Below are positions 9,058 through 20,047 of a stretch of DNA of 64,000 nt, one piece after another. Under the pieces are notes generated by a model. The model did no database searches. It was not told the DNA's origin and was given only the letters and a program-made list of their open reading frames with translations. The stretch's first letter is position 1. Every line of letters begins with the position of its first letter. The DNA is taken from contig JABCTZ010000033.1 of assembly GCA_018238155.1 (NCBI GenBank), positions 1 to 64,000 of the forward strand, read 5' to 3'. The stretch is from Candidatus Heimdallarchaeota archaeon. GTDB taxonomy: Archaea; Asgardarchaeota; Heimdallarchaeia; JABLTI01. The position numbers and the translations under genes were made by a program.

Positions 9058-12000
9058 TTATTGTTTCTTTCTTGTTAATGTTAGAGCTAACATTGCAACA
9101 ATGGGTAATAGAACAAGCAACGTAGAATTGCTAGTTGTTTGTGTGAGAACAGTGAACCTATAGAAAGCTCCTTCGTTGTCATCTATTGCGGTATTACTGT
9201 TTCGTGAATCATCTGTTGCAGTGATGTAAAATTCAATTTGACTTCCAACAGCAAATGGACCAATAATTGCTTTGTATTGATCATCTGAAATTAGAAACAT
9301 TGATGTTGTTACCCAAGATCCTTCGTTTATTCTATAGTGAAGAACAACTGAATCGATTTCATTTAGATCACTTACTGTGCAAGTGATATTTACTTGATCA
9401 CTATTAGAAGGTGTATTTGGATTATATTCTATGTCACTAATCGTTGGTGCTGTAACATCACTTGAACTAACTGTGAAAATATAATATGCTCCAGAATTAT
9501 CATCTATAGCTGCATTTTGCGTTAAAAACGAATCTCTTGCAAAGATAGCATATCTTATTTCATCTGCATAATCAAATGCTCCTATTGTTGCTTCATAGAT
9601 ATCTCCAGAAGTACAAACCATACTAACGTTAAGAAATGAAACTTCATTGACACGATAAAAGAGAGTGACATATTGCACACCACTTGGATCAGTTACAGTG
9701 CAGCTTATCGTAATAGTTTCACTATCTGTAGGTGCAATGGGTATTTGTGAAGCATTTTCAATTGTAGGACCATCACTATCACTACCTTCAATGGTGAAGG
9801 AATAGTATGAACCATCATTGTCATCAGTAGCAATATTGTGAGCGATATAATTATCAACAGCAGTAATATAGTACTCTATGAGATCTTCGATTAGAAAAAC
9901 ATCAATAGTTGTTTTATAGGTATCTCCGGAAGTAAGAATAAGGCTTTCACTAGCCCAATTTCCATTATTTACTCTATAATGAAGCATAGCGCTTTGGATG
10001 CCATTTGAATCAATTATTGAACAACTAATAGTAATTGTATCAGTTTCATTAAGGGAAGCTGGATCGTGTGTAATTTAATCTATTGTTGGACCGATGTTAT
10101 CACTCGAGACGATAGTAAAAGTGTAGTAAGAGCCACTATTATTATTAGTAGCAGAATTGTGATTTGGAGAATCATCTACAGCGACAATGTAATATTCTAT
10201 TTCAGAATCATATGCAAATAAGCCTATTGTTACTTCGTATGTATCTCCAGAAGTAAAAGTCATATTGACATCAATCCAGGAACCACCATCAATGCGATAA
10301 TACAATGTGACTGATTGAATACCATTGGCATCATAAACATCACAACTGATTATTATCGTTTCCGTATCATTTGCTGGATTTGGTGTTTGTATAATAGAAG
10401 AAATTATAGGTCCAGTTACATCACTTGAAACGACTGTGAAACTGTAATATGAACCTCCATTGTCATTTGTAGCTGTATTCGGATGAATCGCTGTATCAAA
10501 TGTTATTATAGAATATTCAAATAGATCATTAAAAGCGAATGGTCCCAAAGTCACCTGATAGGTTATACCTGAATCAAAAGCCATTGTAACATTTGTCCAA
10601 GTACCACCATTAAGCCTATAGTATAGAATTACTTCATCAATGCCATTTAGATCTGCAACATCACAGCTAAAAGTAATTGATTCTGCATCTGTTGGTGTTG
10701 TTGGATCATTTTCAACATTAGTTATTGTTGGTGTTGTAGTATCAATTCTGAAATTCCAGACATCACTCCAATCACCCCAATTTTCAGCTGCATCTTTTGC
10801 GCGGACACGCCAATAATAAACACTATCAGTCAAAGCTGATGTAGAATAATCCGTGTCTGTTGTTTCATGATCTATTATTGTACTCAAAAAGTCTAAATCA
10901 TTATCTACTTGCAACTGATAAAGTATTGCTCCAGATTCAGAAGACCATTCCAAAAACGGTGTTGAATCATTGTCAATTGTACTGTTGTTTGGCGATAATA
11001 GTATCAATGTTGCTGGAGATGTAGTATCAATTTGGAAATTCCAGACATCACTCCAATCACCCCAATTGCTAACGGCATCTCGTGCTTGGACTCGCCAGTA
11101 ATAAGTGTCATCAGCTAATATCGAACTTGTATAATTTGAGCCTGTTGTTAGTATATTCATTACAGTCGAACTGAAATCAGTATCATTATCTACTTGAACT
11201 CTATATTCTGTTGCTGAAGACACAATAACACAATCTAAATAGGGTGTTGGATCATTAATTGCGGTTATATTAACGGGTGAAACCAATTGCGGTTTAATTG
11301 GAGCAATAGTATCAATAGTTAAAGACCTGGTATCACTCCAAGAGCCCCAATTGCCAGAGGCATCTCGTGCTCGAACATGCCAATAATATTATCCATCGAT
11401 AAGATGTTGAGAAGCAAATACAGTTCCACTTACAGTGGTGCTTATTACTGGAGAACTGAAACTTGCACTATCATCTAATTCAATATTATATTGTGTTGCT
11501 GAATACACATATAGCCAACTAAAAGATGGTCTTGAATTTTTTATTACAAGTCCATTTGTTGGGAAAAGCAATGTTGGAGCACCTGGTGGTGTTGTATCAA
11601 TAGTAAAAGACCTAGATGAACTCCAAGAGCCCCAATTTCCCAGAGCATCTCGTGCAGAAACTCTCCAATACCAACTTGTAGAACCACTTGGAATAGTTGG
11701 ACATGTATATCCAGTTCCACTAGTTAATACATTCAATCTTGGACTTGAGAATAAGAAAGAGTCATCCACTTGAAGACGATATTCGACTGCAGTTGAAGAT
11801 GGATTCCAATCTAAATATGGTGTATCATCATTAATTACATCCATTTGAGCTGGTGAAACTAAAACTGGTGGGACTGGTCCTTGATTATCAATTGTGAAAT
11901 GCCAAACATCACTAAAGCTCCATGTTCCAAACAAGTCTTGTGCTGATACTTGCCAATAGTATGTATTGTCACTCAATGTTGAGCATTGATAATAATGCTC

Positions 12001-12309
12001 ATTTACTAATACGGAAACTAAGGGATTAAGAAAATTATTTTCATCATTAACTTCAATACGATAAATAGCTGCTCCCACTATTAAAGCCCAATCTAGATAT
12101 GGAGTTCTATCTCTAAATTCAGCTCCTGAAACTGGGGTTAACAATATTGGATTATCAAGAAGTATTTTTGATACTCCACCAGGATTTTGTTCCGATAAAG
12201 AATACATATCATCATTCAAGTTGTTCGAATCTAAATTAAGGATTGGTAATACCATCAATAAACAGATTAGCGTAACCAATATTTTAGTAAAAAGTAAACT
12301 CTTCCTCAT
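9058..12309 (-). pseudogene. Ig/FN3-like repeat surface protein interrupted by two in-frame TAA codons
   Basis: One frame runs through the whole interval and is broken only by TAA at 11389-11391 and 10075-10077. At the first, the expected LIDG-T-YYWHVRARD reads LIDG-stop-YYWHVRARD. At the second, PTID-stop-ITHDPAS continues without a shift. The intact product would be about 1,080 residues: signal peptide (start chosen at the MRKSLLF Met, as in the paralog at 14721), five type-A repeats (SPxNG...YYWRVRARD...GNWGSW...FTIDT), five type-B repeats (TDAESITFSCDVAD...GSYYSFTV), and a C-terminal helix with RKKQ tail. It is either a young pseudogene or is read through. Neighbouring type-A repeats are nearly identical in DNA, suggesting repeat turnover. 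Confidence 0.75.
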
Positions 12310-12527
12310 CTTACATCCACTCAATAAAACTAAATTATAGCAAATGAATTTCATTTTAAACGTTTTTTATTTGCACAGTAAAAAGTATTTGTTAATTTAA
12401 TCTAATTGTTTGACAGTATCTCCTACTGAACTTATTGTTTTATTTCTTTTGAAGTTTTTTTGGAACAATAGAAAACATCTAAAGTGATACAGAATATTCT
12501 CGTTTATATAGAATAGGTGGATTTATA

Positions 12528-14576
12528 GTGAAAATAAAAGAGATTTTTCGAAGTCAAAAACTATTTTCTTTCTTTGTTATTTTTTCATTATTCTTTACAA
12601 TTATTTTTTTTGGTGATACTAAAATAATTGCCAGTAATGAACAAGCTTCAGAAAGTATTGAAATAAAGAGTGTTGATCCTTTTCTTGATAATGATTTGTT
12701 ATTAGCAGATGCTACTGATAATAATATTACAGAATTATCTTTTTTGGATGATAATTACGGTACCATCAGTGATTTATTTGTTCTCGATAACAAAATGTTT
12801 TTGGCACATGGTGGCGGTGGATTTTCGGTCTTCAATATCATTGATTTGAAACCTCAATTTATTACTTCATGGAATCTTTATAGATGTAACAAAATTTTTG
12901 CCGATAATAATCTAGTTTATGTAATAAATAACTCTGGGTTTAATGTTATAGATATAAGTAATCCAGCTAATCCTGAATGGATTTGTAGCTGGACAAATAC
13001 TGATGATATGATAACTGATATTGTTGCTCATGATAATTATGTCTTTTTAGCAGGAATTAACAGTTTAATAGCAGTGAACATTACTGATAGAAATAATCCT
13101 GTTGCATATTGGGATACTCTTGCTTTTATCAAAGACATGCACTATATTAATGGAAATATACATACTGCTGATGCCCTTGGTTATATACGGTGTTTTGGTG
13201 TAAGTAACCCTTCATCTATTTCTATTGGAACCACTTTAGAATTTGTTGATGTGTCAAATATTTACAAGTCTGAGAATTTCATTTATTATGCAACTGAAAA
13301 TATAGCTAGAGTAGGAGAAGTTCAGAATAGAAATTACTTTCCACATCTTAGCGAATTTTCCTTTAATGACACAAGTTATAACATTGGAGTAAGAAATAAT
13401 CACTTGTTTGTGAATGAAGGTTATCAATTGGAGATATTTGATTGTACAAATAAAACAAATCCAGAATACATTTACGAATACAATAATGCTGAAATCGAAA
13501 TGTCTTCTTTTTATTTCTATGAAAATTATGCCTTCGTCTACAATGCTTTTGCAATAGAGATTTTAGATATCTCTAATCCAAGAAAAATCACTTCTGTTTA
13601 CTTTGATATATTTGCCGGTGTCACTCAAAAGATATTCTTAGAAGGAAATTTTGCTTTCGTTGCAGATTATTACTCTTTAGAAATATTGAATATTGCAAAT
13701 CCAACAAATCCTGCGGAAGTAGGTTCATATTGTGATTTAGATGGTGGATTTATTATTGATGTTTTTGTAAAAAATAGTTGCATATACCTACTAGAAAAAG
13801 ATGGTAGTAATTCAATAATAGTCATTTTGAGTATTGCTAATCTTGCTAACCCTGTTTATCAAGGCAATGTTTCTTTCACAGGTAGTTCTGTGGATTTCTA
13901 TGTTGATGATGAGTTTGCATATGTAGCCTAAAAAGGGGATGGGTTAGTTATTATTGATATCTTTTATCCAGATTATCCTATGAAATCATTACAATACAAT
14001 GAGCTAGGATGGATTTGGGGTGTTAAAAAAATTGGTGATAATCTCATCTTAGCAGGAGAAGAATATATGCATGTTGTAGAGGTAAAAAATCCATACAATC
14101 CTAAACAAATTGGTAATTTTACTCGTCCAAATGCAAATTATAGAGATGTAGAAATACAAGATAATAATGCCTTTTTCATTTGTGACGAAGGTTTTGATGT
14201 TATTGATATTTCGAATCCATTTGAACCAGTAAAAATTGGACAATTTTTTACAAATAAAAATCCTAAAGATGTCAATGTGAACGGACAATTTGTTTACTTG
14301 TTAGATGCCAATGATGGATTAACCGTTTGTGATATAGAAAATATTGTTCATCCTCGATTAATAGGACAATATAATAACCGTGCTTCACGCAATTCTTTTG
14401 TTGTTAGAAATGGATACATCTTTCTTGCTGAAGGTTCAAATGGAGTAAGAATTCTAATCACAAATCCACTTCTATATTCAGTTGAAGAAACACCAATTAG
14501 CCTTTACACTTTTGTAGGTGGTTTTATACTATTTTCCATTATTGGTCTACTTGTTCGCAAAAAAAGGAAGAAGTAA
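12528..14576 (+). pseudogene. LVIVD-repeat beta-propeller surface protein with one in-frame TAA
   Basis: The frame opens with GTG preceded by AGGTGG. A signal peptide follows (FFVIFSLFFTIIFFG), then repeated blades of the type 'GGFSVFNIIDL', 'GFNVIDISNPANPEW' and 'ALEILDISNPxxI', typical of LVIVD-repeat propellers. A TAA at 13929-13931 sits where AYVA-x-KGDGLVIIDI needs a residue, probably Glu (GAA to TAA). The same frame then continues for more blades and ends in a transmembrane helix with tail RKKRKK. Without readthrough the first product (467 residues) would be secreted unanchored. An internal ATG at 13980 could start the rest, but it would lack a signal peptide. Single-base nonsense in an otherwise intact gene indicates recent loss or heterogeneity. 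Confidence 0.75.
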
Positions 14577-14720
14577 TTTTTCCTTTTCATTATCTTTTTT
14601 TCCACCAAAAAAATAGAAAAAATTTTATTATATTTCTATCATATCAATAAATTCCACGCTTATAAATTGAAAAAAGATTGCTTTTGAAAAATCTTTTAAA
14701 TAAAAAAAATCAGAAAGAAA

Positions 14721-17297
14721 TTAGCGTTTCTTTCTCATTCTTATGATTATTGTAGACAATACTGCAACAATAAATGGTATAAGCAACATCAAAGATATTT
14801 GATTTGTTGTTGATACTAGTGATGCATCAACTGTAAAACTATAATAGGCACCGTTGTTGTTATCTGTAGCTATATTTTGTTGAGGTGAAGAATCGGTTGC
14901 GGTAACATAGTATTCTATTACAGAATTATTTGTGAATGCGCCAATATTTGCATTATAGATGTTATCTGTGTTTGATGACATTCTGATATTTATCCAAGAA
15001 CCATGATTTATTCTGTAGAAGAGGAATACTTTCTGAATGCCTGTTGTATCAATAACTGAACAACTTATTGTAATTGTTTCTGTAGAAATAGGTTTAATGG
15101 GAGTATGAGTTACTAAGCTGATTGTTGGTTCTATATGATCGTTCGAAGTTATTACAAATCTGTAAAATGTTCCATTATTATCATTCTTTGCTAAATTATA
15201 TGCTGGATCAAAGGAAGTGATATAATATTCAATGAGATCATCATAAGCAAATGCACCCAAGTTCACTTGATACGTTGAACCCGAAATATAAACCATTGTT
15301 GCATCAACCCACGCACCGCCATTGATCCTATAGTGCAGAGTTACTAAATCAATGCCATTCTGATCCGCAACATCACAGCTAATAGTGACTGATTCAGCAT
15401 CTGTTGGTGTTGTCGGTTCATTTTCAACGTTAGTTATAGTTGGTGCAACAGTATCGATTTTGAATGCCCAGACATCACTCCACTCGTCCATATTTCCAGC
15501 AACATCTCCAGCACGAACACTCCAGTAATAAATGCCGTCTGCTAAATTTGTCAAAGTATAACTTGTATCAGCAGTAGTGAATAATTCAGGTGAGCTAAAA
15601 TCCTTGTCACTATCAAATAGTATATCATAGAAGATTGCTGTGGGTACCGATAACCAATCTAGAGTGGATGTTGAATCATTAAGAATAGTTCCATTCCCAG
15701 GTGAAAGTAAAGTTGGTTTTTCTGGAGCTGTTACATCATTTGTGAAACACCAGACATCACTCCAAGGACTCCAATTACTGGCTGCATCTCGTGCACGCAC
15801 TCGCCAATAATATGTGTCCTCTATTATTCGAGGACCGATAAGATTTGTACGAGTAGATGTGTCAATTGTAGGGGAACTAAAGACAATATTATCATCGATT
15901 TGTATTTGGTAAACGACAGCAGAGGAAACTGCATACCATTCTAAGTAAGGGCTTCTACGTGATATGATTGAACCATTGCTTGGTGAAATTAAAATTGGTT
16001 TATCAGAATTTGAGAAGTCAATAGTAAAATACCTACTTGAACTCCAAGATCCCCAATTTCCTACTGCATCTCGTGCACAAACTCTCCAATAATATCTATT
16101 TTCACTTAAGATAGGACAAGTATAATCAGAAGAAATAATGTAAGAATTCACAATAGGGCTACTAAAATCCTCATTGTTGTCTAATTGTACCCTGTATTGT
16201 GTTGCAGTATTTAGATCTCTCCAATCAAGAGATGGTGTTTGGTCATTTAGAAATAGTCCATTAGTAGGTGAGGATAAATCTGGTTCACTTGGAGGTGTTG
16301 TGTCAATAGTAAAACTTCTAATAAAACTCAAAGAAGAACCTCCTCCATCTATCGTTGTTACACGCCAATAATATACACCATCAGCTAATGTTGGACAAGT
16401 AATTGCGGTATCTGTGGTTGTAACTACTATTTCTGCTGATTGACAAGATGGATTGTTATCCACTAAAACTATATATCTGTAAGCAGAGGAAACAGGTAGC
16501 CAATCTAAATATGGTGTTGGGTTGCTCATTAGTGCTCCACTTGCAGGTGAAATTAAAGTTGCTTTGTCTGGAGCTGCTGCATCAACAGTGAAACTGTAAA
16601 TGGAACTCCAAGACCCCCAATTTCCTGCTGCATCTCGTGCACGAACATGCCAATAATAAGTTGTGTCCATCAATGAGGTAGAAGCAAAACTTGTAAAAGC
16701 TGTGTAATGATTTATTGTAGGAGAGACAAAATTTGCATCATTGTCTACTTGTATGTTGTAAAGATTTCCACTTACAGCATACCAATAAAAATAGGGGTTA
16801 TCATCATTTATTGTAACTCCATTAAATGGACGATTTAAATTTGGGGCATCAGGTGGTGTTGTGTCAACAATGAAACTCCAAGAAGAACTCCAAGAGCTTT
16901 GTTCACCATGAGAAGTTGATGCTTGTACACGCCAGTAATATCTTCTATCTGATAAATGTGCCAAAGTAACTTGATTATTTCTAATAGAGCCACTTTGTTC
17001 GAGTGAAGAAAAATCTGCATTATTATCAACTTGATAATTATAGAAACTTGCACCACTGACAGAAAACCACTCTAATAATGGTGTATTATCATTTATTCTT
17101 TCCCCATTAGAAGGACTATTCAATGTTGGATAATCAATTAAAGGATTAAATATAGGTTCCTCATCAATTGGTGAATCTAAAGTATTAAGCTGAATACTTG
17201 TGTTGTTTTCACATATTATAGAGAAATTGTTAGGTATCAATAAACAAAGGCAAAATAGATATAATACTAACTTGTAAGAAATAAAACTCTTCCTCAT
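14721..17297 (-). CDS. Intact Ig/FN3-like repeat surface protein
   Basis: 858 residues, the unbroken paralog of the repeat gene at 9058-12309. Signal peptide, then six type-A repeats of about 95 residues (SPSNG/SPTNG opening, YYWRVRARDAxGNWGSWS core, FTIDTTPP closing), then two type-B repeats (TPTDAESVTISCDVAD; STETITISCSVIDT), a transmembrane helix (LMLLIPFIVAVLSTIII) and the tail RMRKKR. AAGGAG lies nine bases before the ATG. The chain of beta-sandwich domains should form a long extracellular stalk, probably adhesive or part of the S-layer. No enzymatic motif is visible. The orphan fragment at 23584-23961 belongs to the same repeat family. Confidence 0.85.
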   Translation of the reverse strand: MRKSFISYKLVLYLFCLCLLIPNNFSIICENNTSIQLNTLDSPIDEEPIFNPLIDYPTLNSPSNGERINDNTPLLEWFSVSGASFYNYQVDNNADFSSLEQSGSIRNNQVTLAHLSDRRYYWRVQASTSHGEQSSWSSSWSFIVDTTPPDAPNLNRPFNGVTINDDNPYFYWYAVSGNLYNIQVDNDANFVSPTINHYTAFTSFASTSLMDTTYYWHVRARDAAGNWGSWSSIYSFTVDAAAPDKATLISPASGALMSNPTPYLDWLPVSSAYRYIVLVDNNPSCQSAEIVVTTTDTAITCPTLADGVYYWRVTTIDGGGSSLSFIRSFTIDTTPPSEPDLSSPTNGLFLNDQTPSLDWRDLNTATQYRVQLDNNEDFSSPIVNSYIISSDYTCPILSENRYYWRVCARDAVGNWGSWSSSRYFTIDFSNSDKPILISPSNGSIISRRSPYLEWYAVSSAVVYQIQIDDNIVFSSPTIDTSTRTNLIGPRIIEDTYYWRVRARDAASNWSPWSDVWCFTNDVTAPEKPTLLSPGNGTILNDSTSTLDWLSVPTAIFYDILFDSDKDFSSPELFTTADTSYTLTNLADGIYYWSVRAGDVAGNMDEWSDVWAFKIDTVAPTITNVENEPTTPTDAESVTISCDVADQNGIDLVTLHYRINGGAWVDATMVYISGSTYQVNLGAFAYDDLIEYYITSFDPAYNLAKNDNNGTFYRFVITSNDHIEPTISLVTHTPIKPISTETITISCSVIDTTGIQKVFLFYRINHGSWINIRMSSNTDNIYNANIGAFTNNSVIEYYVTATDSSPQQNIATDNNNGAYYSFTVDASLVSTTNQISLMLLIPFIVAVLSTIIIRMRKKR

Positions 17298-17591
17298 ATC
17301 ACAATACTCCTTGAAATAATTATTTTATATTTGACTTGTGATATCAAATACATTTTAAACCTTCTTAATTATCCCTTAAAATTTGTTCTATTTTTTTTAT
17401 TAGATAATCTCAAGTGATTTTTGTCGAAATCTTTTCTTTAGAAAATTAGCTAAAGGGAATAATTAATAAAATGTTACAATGATTACTTTTGGCAAATGTT
17501 TGATTCTTTAGCAAACCATTCATGAAAAAAGCTTGTTCTAGAATATAGAAAACTTGGTAACAATTGAATTAATTGCTTCTTTTTTAAGAAT

Positions 17592-18146
17592 TCAATGGAA
17601 TATCATAGTTAAAAACAGAATTTCCATAATAATTGCACTGATCATTAAAATTATTCCAATTGATACTATTAGTATATCTACCCATAATTCATTAATCCTT
17701 TTACGTTTAGTCATGATTTTACATCCAACCATTAAATGAGTGATTATTGACAATGTCAAACCAATATCAAATAGTAAATGAATTTTTGATACGATCCAAA
17801 AAGGGAGTAAAGGTTTTGTCCAATCATAGTAACTGAACCCTGAAACGATTATGAGTATAGTAAAACCCAGTATCAACCATTTAGTTATTTGTTGAATTAA
17901 CCTAACCCAGTGTACTTTAGGGTTTTTCACTATTGTCCCTTTAAAATTAACGAAGATAAATGTGTAAATAACATGGAATAGCATCAGAAATATGAAACTC
18001 CATTTAATAATAATATGAATATCAGTGATTAATTCTTGATTTATAAACCATCTTCTTGCAGTTGCATAACCAGTTAAGATTGTAAATAACGCAAAGAATG
18101 CTAACCACCATGAAACAATTCGATGAAAAGTGATTCTAAATTTCAT
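17592..18146 (-). CDS. Cytochrome b561-like / DUF4405-type membrane protein
   Basis: 184 residues, nearly all membrane embedded, with about five helices (10-28, 41-66, 86-104, 118-141, 157-180). Histidines sit in or at the ends of helices: His8, His44, His58, His123 and His137, the arrangement expected for heme ligation in small b-type cytochromes. I infer transmembrane electron transfer. The start codon overlaps the stop of the upstream propeller gene by four bases (ATGA), so the two are translationally coupled. A molybdopterin-binding-fold protein is divergently encoded nearby, supporting a redox theme. Heme binding itself is not proven by sequence. Confidence 0.65.
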   Translation of the reverse strand: MKFRITFHRIVSWWLAFFALFTILTGYATARRWFINQELITDIHIIIKWSFIFLMLFHVIYTFIFVNFKGTIVKNPKVHWVRLIQQITKWLILGFTILIIVSGFSYYDWTKPLLPFWIVSKIHLLFDIGLTLSIITHLMVGCKIMTKRKRINELWVDILIVSIGIILMISAIIMEILFLTMIFH

Positions 18147-19906
18147 TGCTTCTCCTCCCTTCTTTTAATAAATAGAACTACTGCTGTGGTGCTGAGAATC
18201 GGAACCACTGCAATTCCAAAACCAATTACTGTATTAACAAAAGGTTTCACCCATTGATTTATGTTAGAACTTACAAAAACAGTTACTACATTATGTACTA
18301 TTTCTCCCCACCCATCCATTGCTTCAAATCTAAAAGTATAATTACCTATTTCTAAATTATTCATTGAAAATATAATTGGTGTATCTGTTATCCAAGAACC
18401 AGATGCATTTAGAACATCATTGAGATAAATAGAATAAGCTGGTAAAGAAACATTGATGTCAGAAACAGTCCACGATAATGAAAGTTCGGTTTCTTGCGTG
18501 ATGTATACTTCTTCCAATGGATGATTTCTAATGGTAAGAAAGGGAGAGGGAGCCCACTCGGTCCCTATTGAATATAAAATATCTATGTCGGAACCTGATC
18601 CACCATAATTTGCAGTTCTATCTTGCCACACTAGGTGTAATCTATTATTAGAGTCGATATCAACATCTGGACGCCAAGAATCAGCTGTACTGTCCACGGA
18701 AACAACTGTAAAATTGCTCCAAATATCAGTTGTTGAATTCCACATTTTATAGAAGATATCTTGATCAACTCCAGCGCTCTCTAAATCTGTTGTATCAAAC
18801 CAAAAGAAATGGATATTATTATTTTCATCTGTAACGAGCGAAGGAACATCTGAATCACTTGTACTCTCTTGAGTTACTAGTTTAACTTCAGACCAAATAT
18901 CAGTTGTATGGTCTTTGCTTCGATAGAAAATATCATGGTCATTACCTGCACTTAGAATATTGGACTCATCGACCCATGAAATGAGAATACTTTCATTATT
19001 ATAGACAGCTAATTTTGAATGTTCTGAAGAGGAATCAATACTACTTGAGATAACTTCAATTGAGGACCAAACAGCTGTAGTAGCATTATAAAATCTATAA
19101 AAGATATCTTCATCAGATCCTGCGCTTAAGTAATTTGCAAAATCTTCCCAACAAACATGAATGTTGTTGTTCTCATCAACTTGAATATCAGGCAAGCTAG
19201 ATGTAACACTTCCTTCTGTAGATATAGTTTCGGCTTGAGTCCAAGTACCATTTAGAAAACGTTTTGAAAGTAATATATCTTCATCTCCACCATTTCCAAG
19301 ATAATTAGTAGAATCTTGCCAAACTAAGTAAATGACACCATCCTTTACGTCCAAATCAACCCAATAAACATCACTTGTGCTTTGAGTGGAAACTAGCTCA
19401 ATAGCGTTCCAAGAATTCGTTGTATAATTCCAATTTCGATATAAGATATCAGAATCAATACCTGCACCTAGAATGTCCGTTCTATCTAGCCAAGCTACAT
19501 GAATATTGTTGAATTCATCTATAACCATATTTGGGAATTGTGAACTTGCTGTGCCTGCTGGAGAGAGAACTGAAATTGAAGACCATTCTTCTGATGTGAC
19601 ATTCCATATTTTGTAAAAGACATCATCATCAGAACCCGCACTAGACAAATCAGTCATATCTTGCCACACAAAATGAACATTATCTAAATGGTCAATAGCA
19701 ACTCTGGGTCTGAGAGATCTTAAATTACTCTCATTAGATAAAACTTGAGCCGTTGCCCATAAATATTGCTCTTCAACACCATCATTTTGAAATAGAGCAG
19801 TGTTTTGTATATAGGACTCTGAGGAGTTACTAAGTAAAGAAGATATCATTAACAAGAAAGTAAAAAGTAGCAAACTTATTTTTCTCAGTCTATTTTGGCA
19901 GTGCAT
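18143..19906 (-). CDS. BNR-like beta-propeller surface protein
   Basis: 587 residues with a signal peptide (KISLLLFTFLLMISSLLS). About seven repeats of close to 58 residues follow, each with 'DxxNNIHVxWxD..dxLsAGsDxDIfYR.wN..T..Ws.....vS..'. They resemble BNR/sialidase-type propeller blades but lack a recognisable sialidase active site. An Ig-like domain (about 460-550) and a C-terminal helix with tail KRREEKQ complete it. It is coupled by ATGA overlap to the cytochrome b-like gene. The pair may make an anchored ectodomain with a membrane redox partner, which is inference from gene order only. Confidence 0.78.
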   Translation of the reverse strand: MHCQNRLRKISLLLFTFLLMISSLLSNSSESYIQNTALFQNDGVEEQYLWATAQVLSNESNLRSLRPRVAIDHLDNVHFVWQDMTDLSSAGSDDDVFYKIWNVTSEEWSSISVLSPAGTASSQFPNMVIDEFNNIHVAWLDRTDILGAGIDSDILYRNWNYTTNSWNAIELVSTQSTSDVYWVDLDVKDGVIYLVWQDSTNYLGNGGDEDILLSKRFLNGTWTQAETISTEGSVTSSLPDIQVDENNNIHVCWEDFANYLSAGSDEDIFYRFYNATTAVWSSIEVISSSIDSSSEHSKLAVYNNESILISWVDESNILSAGNDHDIFYRSKDHTTDIWSEVKLVTQESTSDSDVPSLVTDENNNIHFFWFDTTDLESAGVDQDIFYKMWNSTTDIWSNFTVVSVDSTADSWRPDVDIDSNNRLHLVWQDRTANYGGSGSDIDILYSIGTEWAPSPFLTIRNHPLEEVYITQETELSLSWTVSDINVSLPAYSIYLNDVLNASGSWITDTPIIFSMNNLEIGNYTFRFEAMDGWGEIVHNVVTVFVSSNINQWVKPFVNTVIGFGIAVVPILSTTAVVLFIKRREEKQ

Positions 19907-20047
19907 ATAGTGACCTGCTTATTTTTTAATTTTAATATTTCAGTTTATTATTTGAAAGTAAAATTTACTCGAAATGTAATATTAGGAGAAAACTTTTTAT
20001 CGTTATGTTTTTTCATACATAACGGTCGAGTTTATTTAAAGTATCGG

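Noticed and set aside
11435..11773. A 112-codon plus-strand frame opposite the Ig-repeat gene
   Set aside because: It is antisense to clear repeat-encoding sequence; a similar antisense frame appears at 16174-16371 only because the repeats are similar.
9058..14576. Stop-codon reassignment (TAA read as an amino acid) to explain the in-frame stops
   Set aside because: Most intact genes in the window end in TAA, and most long genes contain no internal TAA. Reassignment would need genome-wide use. Nonsense mutation, polymorphism or local readthrough is simpler.
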